Of a stretch of DNA of 64,000 nt, positions 40,201 to 52,200 are shown one piece after another. A program made the translations under genes and the position numbers. This stretch comes from Cheiracanthium punctorium (Eukaryota > Arthropoda > Arachnida > Araneae > Cheiracanthiidae). Under the pieces are notes generated by a model that searched no databases, had not been told where the DNA came from, and worked only from the letters and a program-made list of their open reading frames with translations. The stretch covers positions 62,001-126,000 of the forward strand of contig JAWZYV010016015.1 of NCBI GenBank assembly GCA_038373885.1, written 5' to 3'. Position 1 is the first letter of the stretch. Every line of letters begins with the position of its first letter.

Positions 40201-43200
40201 GATTCTTCGTAGTAAATATCGACCATCAAAGTCAGTGCAGTTTCGTAATTTTTTCTGCTCCTATACATAATTGTTTATAAGTCAGCATTAAATATTTAAT
40301 AAAAATAGGTACACATTTCTTGTGAGTGTAGTCTCATATTCCAAAAGAAAAAGAAAAGCTACTTACAGATTAAAACGAACACTTTTGACTGCACTTACAG
40401 AGTATTTTACTGTACAATTCTAGTAGTTAAACCTTAACTTAATTACTAAAAAAAATTCTAATAACAAAAGCTTAGTAGCATTAAAATTAGTAGTTACAAT
40501 AACAACTCATGGAAAACTTGTATATATCAGATTTTTTAACCGCCATAATTTATTTTTAATACTACAGATTTTTGAAACCTTGCGTGCGGACAAACAAAAT
40601 AGTGAACTCTATGTAGAATGACATAAATAAGTGTGCCTAAAAGTAATAATGTTTTTCAATAAAGAAATTACTTAATAGATTTTTTTGTGAATAAATGTTT
40701 TTTACACATACGCACAAAGAAACAATAATAAAAACAAATACTAATTCCACGAAAACCCAAACTCAGGTCAACACCTTGTATTATATATTAAAGAATTTTT
40801 CAAATTTATCTTTTTACAATTTAAAATCGGAGTTATTTTTTTAAAAGAAAATTGTGACGAAACCCGCTCGTTTGTTACGTAACTTGGAAGCGAAAGCGTA
40901 AATAAAACTTATAGACCCACAAGAAAAATTCAGTAACGAAGACTGTACTCGTAATTGAGCCTAATCACTCAACTTCGTTTTTACTCACGAAAGAACTACG
41001 ATTAATATGGCATTGTTCAAGAAGAGTCAGATCCCCCCTCCTCCAAATCCTACACACACTTGATGCGCGCTCATAAAACTTAATCGAATGTGTGATGAAG
41101 CATAAAGATGTATCTTCATTAGCATTGTTTTGTAACTGTGTTGCACATATTGAGAAAGTAAAAGCCAGTTAGTCACACAAAAGCATACCGTTGACCAGTT
41201 TCCTACCACCCACACACTCGTTATTTGGCTAGATGTAGGCGGTGGCAGTAAAGAGACAGGCAAGCCATTGTCAGATTCCGCACTGCACTCCCCTCTGTAG
41301 CAGGATGAATGATCTTGTGGACGTTGATGCTCCTGGCATTTCCTATTCGATACCACTCTGTTTTCAAACATGCAAGAAACTTGCCTGTTTTTCCATCCGT
41401 TGCCACATGTGACAGAGCACTGAAAAGTTAAATATATAAAGTGAATCAACACAAAGTATCGCGGAACAAGTATCATAAAGCAACTGCCCTTTGGAATTAC
41501 AAGGACAAATGAAACATAGTTGCATCATTTTTCTTTTTGTCTTGAATTTAATTAACACCATTTTTTTTTCCATGGGAGAAGCCAAGCAAAAAAGCATGTT
41601 TACGGTGCCATATTGATAAGTGTAAAATTGTTTATTCTATTTATCTACTACGGTTTGGAGGCCGAAGATAATAGGATTAGTTCGATTCAGCAGATAACTC
41701 TTCCAATTAACGCTTATCACCGCACATCATAAACGTTTTAACAAGAATTCAAGAATTATCTTCTAGCATAATTTATGATATGCAATTTTTAAATAGTTTC
41801 AAAATGAAATTCAATGATATAATACAAAGTTAAAAACATAGAAGTATCCAGCTTAGCATTAAAAGTCTCAGTTCGAGAACGCAAAATACAAATTGAACTC
41901 AAACTAAGGTCATTTGTAATATTATTCCTTTTCATTGTTAAAGGCCTACTTTGTTTAGAGCTCTTTACATGACTTTAAATATGAAGACATTTTTAAACGT
42001 GAATAAACTTAAAAAGAAAAAATTCATACCTATTAAATACACTAAAATGAAATAATGCTTAATCGAAATTGTAGTTTTGAAAATGAAAGTAAAGAAAAGC
42101 AAAAAATGTTAATGAGAATTCACGAAATTATCCATTGATAAAAAGTTATAGCTTTTTTCGTCCTTCATAATGTCAATATGATAATTATAAGTGAATTTTA
42201 ATAATTCTTCAATATGTTAATTTAAAAATACACATACTAGTACTCAAAAATGTCAATTTAACCCATTAAGCGCCAAAGCTCCCGTCACGGGAACATCTAT
42301 TATATATTTTTTTCTTAAGAATTTAAATCTTAAGAAATTAATTCTTCTTGAAGAATTTAAATTTCCGTGTGACAGCCTCCTGCTCTGACTACGTCGCTAT
42401 ATATTAATGCAAATTAACATGCTGTAGTCTAAATATTTCTTCACGAATGAAATTATTCAGCTATGTCATAAATATTTCTCACGGTGTTTGTTATTTAGTG
42501 TTACCATATAAAGTGTGCTAGTTAAGCCAGATGGTTTGAACGTAAATAATTTACCTTTGACCATTCTCCGTAAATCCACTCTTTGGTTTTACAAGGTCCT
42601 ACACATTCCTCTGTGTCTGATGGTTTTGGCTCAATGTGAGCACAAAAATTATTGTGAAGAGTCAGTGTGTCTTAAAAATATTTTAACGCAATTTACGAAA
42701 TACACATTTTATATAAACATTTACACTATAGGATGTGTTATATATTTTGAACGTTTATATAAAATGTGTATTTCGTAAATTGCGTTAAAATATTTTAAGA
42801 AAAAAATATGTAATAGTTGTTCCCGTAACGGGAGCTTTGGCGCTTAATGGGTTAAGAAGCTCATAGTCAATATTCGTATGCTAGAAGCAAAATGACAGCT
42901 TTAACAGACAGCTTAGTTAAGCTATAAAGCCTGCAATGAATAAATATTTTTTTAAAAGAGAAAAAAAACTAGAATTTTAGCTACATACTGTCTGTCCTTA
43001 CAATTTATCAGGAGATATTGCAGTGGGACTCAAAAACAATTTTTGAGAACAATAAAATAAAAATATGCGACAGAAACTATAATACGGACTATGATTAAAT
43101 ATGCGTAGCGTTTACACAATGAGGACTGATGAAATAAATGCAAAAAATAGGACATTAATATAAGAAATTGTTGCTGTAAAGGAAATAAATATATTAAAAA

Positions 43201-46200
43201 AAATAAACAAGATACCTCGCTCCAACCACCAGTTTTCCATTGAGGACAGTCTGAAGCTGAGCATAATTGCACAGTGGTTTTCGTGACGTTACTACAAGCA
43301 AAATCATCAAGCTCTACGGTACCATCCCCAACACATCGAGCCGTACGATAACGCATACCAGTACCACAACTTGTTGAACACTGTATAAATATGTAGAAGG
43401 GATTAAACATATTTTCATGTACTTAAAAACGTTCACATTGCCATAAAAAATTAAGATAAGTCAAAACAAAAACTGCTGGATTGATCGATGTAGTTCTTTG
43501 TGTAAAAAGTATTTTGAAAGATAATTTCGTCGAATAGGTAAGTAAAGTCTTAAAACATCTATTTAGTTATTTATCAATGCTCTTTGATTCAAAAGTACTT
43601 TGAAATGACACTAAATATGAAGGCAAATAAAAACAGCTTGATACATGACATTGCTTGAGCAAGAGCAATGAAATTTGACTAAATTAAGATAGTAATAATA
43701 CGGAAAATTTCAAAATCAGTAATTAAATGCCATTGTGATATACTAATAAAACTGCTTAAATGAATCTTTAATGAAAGTAGATGTAATAGTAGAACATTAA
43801 TTGAATGCTATTGTCGTTTGAAAAATGTTTTCAGCCGTTGTTCTTTAAGTCCTGAATTGAAATAAATGCTGCCATTGATAAATTAAATACATGTTTATTG
43901 TTTGTATTTTATTACATAATAAAAATAAATATCTATGTATTAGTAACATATTTCAGAATAATAATTAAAATAATAACATGACAAAATAGAAGACATCTGA
44001 TAAAATTAACGCCAAAACAAAGAAATCCGCGAATTCTACACTGAAAAAAATGTGCCACAATGCAGGTAGCCACAAAAATGTGCCACAATCGTTCATTTTT
44101 AAATCACCGCAGAAAGATTTTTAAGCTGCTTTTAACGTGCTGTAGCTATGAAAGTATTTCAAAATGCAGAGACTAAAGGAGATAATAAAAAGGCAGAATT
44201 TCGGGCAAAGACGCTTGATTTTTATTGTTGTTTTAAAAGAATTTAAATTTCGGTGTGGCAGCCTCCTACTCTGACTACGTCTCTATATATTAATGCAGAT
44301 TAACATGCTGTAGTCTAAATATTTCTTCACGAATGAAATTATTCAGCTATGTCATAAATATTTCTCACATTGTTATTTAGTGTTACCATATAAAGTGTGT
44401 TAGTTAAGCCAGATGGTTTGAACGTAAATAATTTACCTTTGACCATTCTCCGTAAATCCACTCTTTGGTTTTACAAGGTCCTACACATTCCTCTGTGTCT
44501 GATGGTTTTGGCTCAATGTGAGCACAAAAATTATTGTGAAGAGTCAGTGTGTCCCCTGATTTCATATACTGAGTGCATTCTATAGTTCTTCGTAAAATTC
44601 CAGGCCCACAAGACGAGGAGCAAGAGCTGCCAGCTTTTACTTTCCACCTGGTACATTGAAACAAATATTAGTTAGGAAAACATCTGTGGATTATGAAATA
44701 TATTACATAAAATATTTACAGCAATTAATTTTTGAAAGTAATTTAATTTTCTGTCTACCCCCTAAAATACAGTTTTAACAGTGGTAAAAAAAAAAAAAAA
44801 TCTATGTTCTGTAGAGTGTTTCTCTCAATCCTACAGGCAGAGTGTCTTTCAACCGTTTCCTGAATATTTGGCAAAATTCATATGCTAAATTTTCTCTTGT
44901 TGCAGTCTGTTAAAAGTACAAATGCGCGCGCGCGCGGTTGGGAATTTTTCAATGAAAATGCACCAACATAATATAGAATAAACATTTTCATGGTCACATA
45001 GGATTTCAAAGGCTTCAAATACTATTTTTTTTTTCATATTTTCGAATTATGCCGGGTGTCCCAAAAAGGTTGTAACACGCTTTAATTCTTTATCCATTAG
45101 AGATAAGTGCGCAGTGGAAATTTAAAAATTGTTCAAAATAAGGTAGGAAAAAAAGCTACGCCAAGAAAAAATTTCACTCGTTCATTTTTAAAAACGTGAC
45201 ACTTTTTTAATTGCCTACGAAACCGTACAATTTTTTTTTCAATTACTTAAAAGTGTCCATACATTAATGAGGTCACACACACATATAAAATAATTGACTT
45301 GAATCATGTTCCTCAAAATATATAAAGAGGGAAAAATTGCATTAGAATTATGACGAGAAAGAAAAAAAAAGTCACGTTTTAAAAATATTTTGTAGTTTTA
45401 CCTTAAAGTACACGAAGGGTTACAGCTTCTAGCTTCGTGGGATGGTCGTGGCTGCTGATTACACAAGTCGTCACTGACTACTTGACCATCTATTTCATTA
45501 ACACAGATGGCTTTGCGATATTGTTCTCCTGTAACCTCAAAATACAAGAGTCAAAATGAATATGGACACAAAATTGTAAGAATTAATGATTACATTAACT
45601 ATACACTATACTTGAACATCGGCGCATGAGTCACTGGATGTAGTAGCGCACGTCTCCTTTAATAATGGTGTTCAATTTTTATTTTTTAATTCACCAGAAA
45701 AATGTTTTTGCATATGGAAATACAATATTTATTCAGAGTAAAATAAAAATCTGGAATTATTAAATAATAATTATTGATATTAATGAAACTGACGAAAATA
45801 TTGCAATTAAGTTCGTTTAAGCTGCTATGTCAGATTCTTCAATGAGGCAACAAAATTTAATAGCTCGGGAAACGGAGTTCAGTAAATTGTACGATTTAAT
45901 AAAATATTGGTATTGGTTTGTATTTAAAATTTCAAATTTAAGCAAAAAACATCCCTTAATGGACGTCTGTATGAACGTAATATTTATAAAGAACATTCTC
46001 AACCACAAACATTTGTATGACCGTGTATACTAATGGGATTTGATGCACGTAAAATCCGCCGTCGCTCCAATGTCCTCCATATTCAATGCTACCTCTGGGG
46101 TACCGATTTCAGATTGTTGGTCCCTCATCTGGAATTCGTTCAAAATTAGGGGAGCCCGAGCTAAGTCGGTCTTCCTCCCGCTGGGGCTCATTAAAATGGA

Positions 46201-49200
46201 AGCCGCTCCTTCCGCTCTAGACAGTGCAGCAAACTTGCATCAAACTTGCAGCAAGCTTGAATCAAGTGTTCAAGTTTACACTTGCCCAGCTTGCATTAAG
46301 CTTGACATAGCAAGCTTAATTTCAAGCTTAAAAATTTTTCCTAAATATACGGGGCGCCCGTCGGCGAACTCGCCCCACATATTTTATTTTCCCACGCATT
46401 CTCCCCTCTATGCTGAAATTTCAAGTTATTTTAATCTGTTTCCATCAAGTGTCCGCGGCTGTGATCGAACTCGGGATCTAAGGGTTGGGAAGACAGCGTC
46501 CAAACCATTTAGCCAATCTGCCTCGCGCTGGTATGACTAAAGTTTGAAGTGACTGTTATGGTTGTCACGCCGTTTTCTGGCGAGATGGATCAGTATTGGC
46601 CGACTGCTGATGCTGATCTGTTTCTTTTATTTTTCCATGGGATGAATCAAAATTAAAATAATGTTATGTGCGATTTATAGACTCTACTAATAGGGAAATA
46701 AGCATAATATAAACTTAAAAGCAGCACACGTTTTAAAACTTTCAATATCGCGACACTCATGTTGGGCAATATTGGCCAAAATCGAGACAAACGACTGATT
46801 TTGAAATCAATTTCGTAGTATAATTGTGTTTTATTTTGAAGAATTTCCATATTTAGAAATATAGAATCTTTTTTTTAATTCTATGGTTAAGTACATTTAT
46901 TACTGATGATAAATTATTTGTTATGTGGATGTGGCTTTCCAAATCAAGCAGTAATCAAGTTGTATTCAAGCTTGACAGTTCAAATGACTTCTCCAAGCTT
47001 GGTGCAAGCTTAAAATGAATTGAACTGTCAAGCTTGTATTAATACGTCAAATTCAAAGGAATGTCAAGCTTGATTTAAGCTTATGTGCTGTCTGGGGCTC
47101 ATCGCCTTCCTGTATGTGGGATATGGCGCCGCTTCGCGGTTGCCTGAAGGTATTAGCAACAACAATAACAACAACATTTGTGTAAACAACATTTTTCTGG
47201 ACAATTATAGCTGAAGATAACGCGTCTAATTCTTACGCAGGTGTTTCAAGAATTTTGTTAAAACAGCTTTCAAGGGTGCATATATTCGCCGAGCGAATGA
47301 ATTTCTATTTCTAGTTACAACAGACGATCACAGCAATCAAATGCTACTAGATAAAAGCAGTGCCGTAAATCTCCAAAATTTGAGATAGGAAAGATGGAGG
47401 TGTTAACGGATACATGGTCAGCTATTCAAATGCGAAGTGCAATACGATTTTCGTGGTTAACAAAAAATCTCCTTAGGAGAAATTTATCGTCAACTAGTGG
47501 AGGTGTCATCTTGTTGCATGACAATGCTCGCCCTCATACGGTCTAAATTACACGTGGTTGACAACATCGCAACAGATGGAACGCATTGGAACGTACTCCC
47601 TATATCCCGGATCTTGCACGCAGTGATTCACATTGCCTCGGACCTTTGAAGAAGCACCTGGCATAGCGTATTTCCAAACAGATGACGCAGTTCAGGACGC
47701 GATTATTAAATCTTTCAGCGACCTGGGTCCTGATTGCTTCAGTGTCAATTTCGATAGATTGGTATATAGATGAGACCGATGCTTTGCTACCTATGGAGGA
47801 TATGTTGAAAAATAATATGTACTAAATGCCTTGATATGCCTGTGTATTTCTTTGATTTCGGGAATAAACGTTTTTTGTTGTGGACTTGTTACCTTACTTT
47901 TAAAAAAGTAACGCCTCAAAGCCTCCAGTGAAACGTGTACAATTTATTTTATATAAGCAATATAGCCTACTGATATTACATACATTAAATTATTTTTCGG
48001 CATAGTTTCCATAATAGTTTAGGCACTTGTCACTTCGTGGGGTGATTTTGGATATTCGTTTTTGGCTAAAAATTCTGTACTTGCGTGTTCCGGCATGTTG
48101 TTTGCGAAATGTTTCACCTTTAAGTCTATAAAGCTAATGGCCACCTACACCCTTCATCACTGAGTAACGTGAGCCCTCATACAGCAAAGACGACCACCAT
48201 GTTGTTGGAAGCAGTTTCGCTTGGACATTATAGACCATAATTCAACCTTCCCTACAGCCCGGATCTTGTTTCCAAACGACTTTCACCCCACTTCTTACTT
48301 AAATAAACACATAGCAGTCTGACTATTCGCTTCACACAAGGAGGTGAAACAATTCGACAACGTGGCTGAACACCCCCGGATAGGATTTACGAGGAGGGAT
48401 TATTCAAACTCATCCCACGAAGCGACAAACTCCTAAACTCATATGGTGAATAGTTCAAAAAGTAACTTAATCGATGTACTATCATCTGGCTGTATTGATT
48501 ATATGAAATTAAAATGTGCATATTTCACTGCAGGCTTTGTAACTTAACTTTTTGATGAACCCTCGTAATAGTCAAACTTACATAATACAAGATTTTACCA
48601 TTGGCTTTAAGTAGATCAAAAATGGACGATAAATATTAATAATCATAAATTATTTTTATATAAATAAAATGAAGAATATAAATAAGATATGATAAATATG
48701 AATAAGAGTAACGTCTGAATCCTTTTTGCAATTATTAATTCTGGAATAAAATATATCTCCTTAGTTCATAAAATCACCTCACCTTCGCATATGCTGTTAC
48801 AAGGTGACCAGGAATTTTCCAGGTGCCACTGAAAAGTGATCTGAGAAAATTTGGAGCTTGTGTATTCATAAGCTATTTCTGGCGGATGCAAGCTTCCTAC
48901 AGTGAGAACCTAAAATAGTAACTGAGATATTAAAAATTTTATAATGATAAAAAAAGCAAAACAAGAATCTGTAGAAAAAATTGCAAATAAAAATCATTAG
49001 AAAATTCTTTTTTGTTATTAACGAGTTATTTGCATTTTGAGAAAGATTATAATAATATTGAGCCATTTTTAATTTAATTATCTTAACAGATGCAACCTAA
49101 AATACAGAAAAAATGCGGACTGAATACGAAACTCTGTACTTTTAATATGAAAATGTCACGTTACATTAAAAAATATGTATTCCTTAGAGAAGCGTGCAAG

Positions 49201-52200
49201 AGGAGTTTAATCTTTTCACAAAATATTTTAGACATATCTTTCTGTTGTTACTGACAAAAAATAAATGAATAAATAAAGAAATAAAGAAAATAAGAAAAAA
49301 ATGTAGTTGCAGTGTAAACTAAATTTTTTTAAATGTTACGGATATTATATTTCCGTTTACGAATGGATAAAAAATAAATTAGTTTTTAAAAACTATTTCC
49401 ATGTTTCCAATAAACTAACAAGCTACTTTTGAATAAATTAATGTTCACGTATGCACTTTCAAAAATGTTGAGATGTTAGTACATCGAAACTTTTCTTTGA
49501 AAGAAGTTTAATTATAAATTTTCTTCCGTTGTTAACTTTTATCCAGCATAGAATTTTGAATGTAGGTTGGATTATTTGATTTCTCTAGTAAAAATTTTGC
49601 TAGATTAATCTTATATTAATAATGAATCTAGCAATGCTCTCTGTAAGTGTTGTCGAAACGTATTATACAGAGTGTGATACAATTCCCTCCTGGTTTGGAA
49701 AGCTTATAAAGAATATATGTTACCAATATAGCAACAAAGTTCACGACTTTATTGGATAAAGAAATGTTATAAGTTTTGTTTCATAAATGTTCAATATGTG
49801 AACCTTTCGTGATGAGGCAGATATCAAATCTAACGTCAAATTCTTCCCTCCCCACACAAGCTTTTACATGTCTCGATCAATGGTAGCGAATGCGGCTGTG
49901 ATCCTTTGGCGTAAAGCTTTTAAATTATGAGGCATAGTGGGCACGAACACACGATCTTTAATGTAACCTAATTTTTTTAAAAATAGCATGGAGTTAGGTC
50001 CGGAAAGCGAGGTGGCCACGGAAGAAGACGATTGTCATCATCAGAACTTTGACCAATTCAACGACAAGGAAGCTCGTTATTTGTGAAACAAAACTTGTCA
50101 TGTTCTTTTTTTCTCCAGTAAGTCAACTTTGTTGCTGTATTGGTAATATATTTTTTATAAGCCTTCCAAACCCGGGAGGAAATAGTGACACACCCTGTAT
50201 AAATTTTATCAATTTTAAATAAAATATTTTTTTCAGTTCTTTTAACTAGTTTATGAAGATTTAAAATGTTTAAATCTAGCACATAAACTAAGCTTTTTTT
50301 ATTTTTAAAAGTTAGAAATTAGTTTTAAAAAATTTGACAATTTTGCATAAATATAAGGAAATCATCATAATGTTTTTTGGACCCTGGATCCTCAATATTT
50401 AAATTAGAATGCGTAATGCCCAATTTAGAGGCATTTATTATGATTTTTCTCCATTGCAGCGAAAATTAGAAGAGAAAAAAAAATATGCAGCTCTAATCAA
50501 ACACAGGGTAAATGGAAACATTCAGCAATATATGTTTAAAAATTGGACTACCAGTTATTTTCTACAAACTTACAAAATTTGTATCGATTTATTTAGTGTG
50601 TACCCACAATAGCAATAGCTGAGAAATTGTATAAAATATTTTTTATTAAATACTTTGCATATGTTTCGTCAGCGTAAAATGCATAGGGAATTTTCTGAAA
50701 AGGAAAGCAGAGCCTGATTATGACCAACTGGGGCCCCGGGCATAGATGAATTTTGGGGCCCCCATCTATGAAATTTGTTTTATTTTTCATAAAATTTTTG
50801 ATATAAAAAAGAACATTTCAGAACAGCATTTGATATTGGGGCCCTTTTGAACTGGGGGCCCTGGGCAAAGTCCCGATTGGCCCATGCGATAATAAGGCTC
50901 TGCCATTTGAAAAGTTCTCTTTTCAAATGGCATTATACTTTTGTAATAAATTACAGGAGAAATTTGTGTAGTTCTATTATGAATCGGATAATCAAATTTC
51001 TCTAAACATTACTGGAGACTTAATATTGGTTGTTTATGTATATATATATGATGTCCCAAAAGAGATGGTAACGCACCTCAATTATTTATCCATTAGAGAT
51101 AAGTGGGCAATGTATATTGAAACAATATGTTCAAAAATAAGGTTGTAAAAAAGATTAGGTTAAGAAAAAACTCCACCAGGCAATTTTAAAAAGTGACACT
51201 TTTTTAATTTGTATACGACAGACAGGTAAAAAAATAATTTCAATTAGTAAAAGGTGCACCATGCATTAATTAAAGTAAGCACCATACATTAAAGCGTGGG
51301 ATCGTAAGCATCTTTTTGGGACACCCTGTATATATGTAAAATTTTATATCTCAATGTTTAAAATTAGATATCTGTTAACCCTTTAACGCGCAGTGATCCC
51401 GCTCTGGGAACACCAAACTCTGACGTTTTGACTATTGCCAGTCACGAAGAATAGATTTGATTTCTATAAAAATAGTTGCGGGTGACATAGCTCCACGAGA
51501 ATCCTTTACTTTTCAGCAAGTCATTTCCCGTAAAAAATTGTCACGAATATTTTTAACAGCACTGATATCTGCTGAAAAATGGAAGAATGCGAGAACAATT
51601 GGATAGATTGCCCAATGCTGTAAAAAGGGCAGGCGTTGCCATCGCTCGACTTAACTACCAGCAAGATGGCGGACGATCGAAACGTCCATCGCGTGCCACA
51701 GATCTAGAGACCCTTTTTTTGACGACAGCTGGGCTGTGCGGCACAGCCAGCTGTCGTCAAAAATTAGTCAAAGGGTCAATATACAATCTTCTTAGATGTT
51801 CATTTCAAAATTTATATGTGACGGACCCACGCTGTATGTACCATCAACAAATTACACATATATATAGGGTATATAATATAAAATGGGAGTTGTCATACTA
51901 CCTCTATTTCAATGTCTTTTTGTAAGCGCTTTGAAGCATTTATTCTTTCCGTAGCGACACTTGAACCGGTATAGTCAAAGAGGGAGCCAGCGTACTCTAC
52001 ACTTTTGGGAAACATCGATACCATGAAATTTCCATTTAAAATGTAACTTCCGTCGGATCCTCTAAGAGCTGAAATGTGTAAAGAGGAACTGTAAGGCTGC
52101 CAGTAGTTTTAATGAAATTCATAAAACATATTAAATGCAAATTTCCAGACAATGAAACTAGCTGATTGCGATTCAATTTTAACATTACCGATGTTTTGTT

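Larger units (their letters stand above)
42258..42855. mobile_element. piggyBac-type (TTAA) MITE carrying a piece of the host ADAMTS gene
   Basis: TTAA at 42258-42261 and 42852-42855 flank inverted ends CCCATTAAGCGCCAAAGCTC / GAGCTTTGGCGCTTAATGGG, each followed inward by CCGT.ACGGGAAC or GTTCCCGTAACGG. Inside lie a 321-bp segment (42351-42671) nearly identical to 44237-44553 and an internal 47-bp inverted repeat (42671-42718 / 42753-42799). The captured segment consists of intron sequence plus 117 bases of exon h with its donor site. No transposase. Confidence 0.85.

Noticed and set aside
42555..42671. Real additional TSR exon
   Set aside because: It lacks the 5' part of the exon and an acceptor and lies inside a TTAA-flanked element; inclusion would break the repeat.
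46040..46540. 166-codon open frame on the plus strand
   Set aside because: It crosses the junction between a SINE-like repeat and the inserted CAGACAG-type element, so the frame is an accident of the nested insertion.
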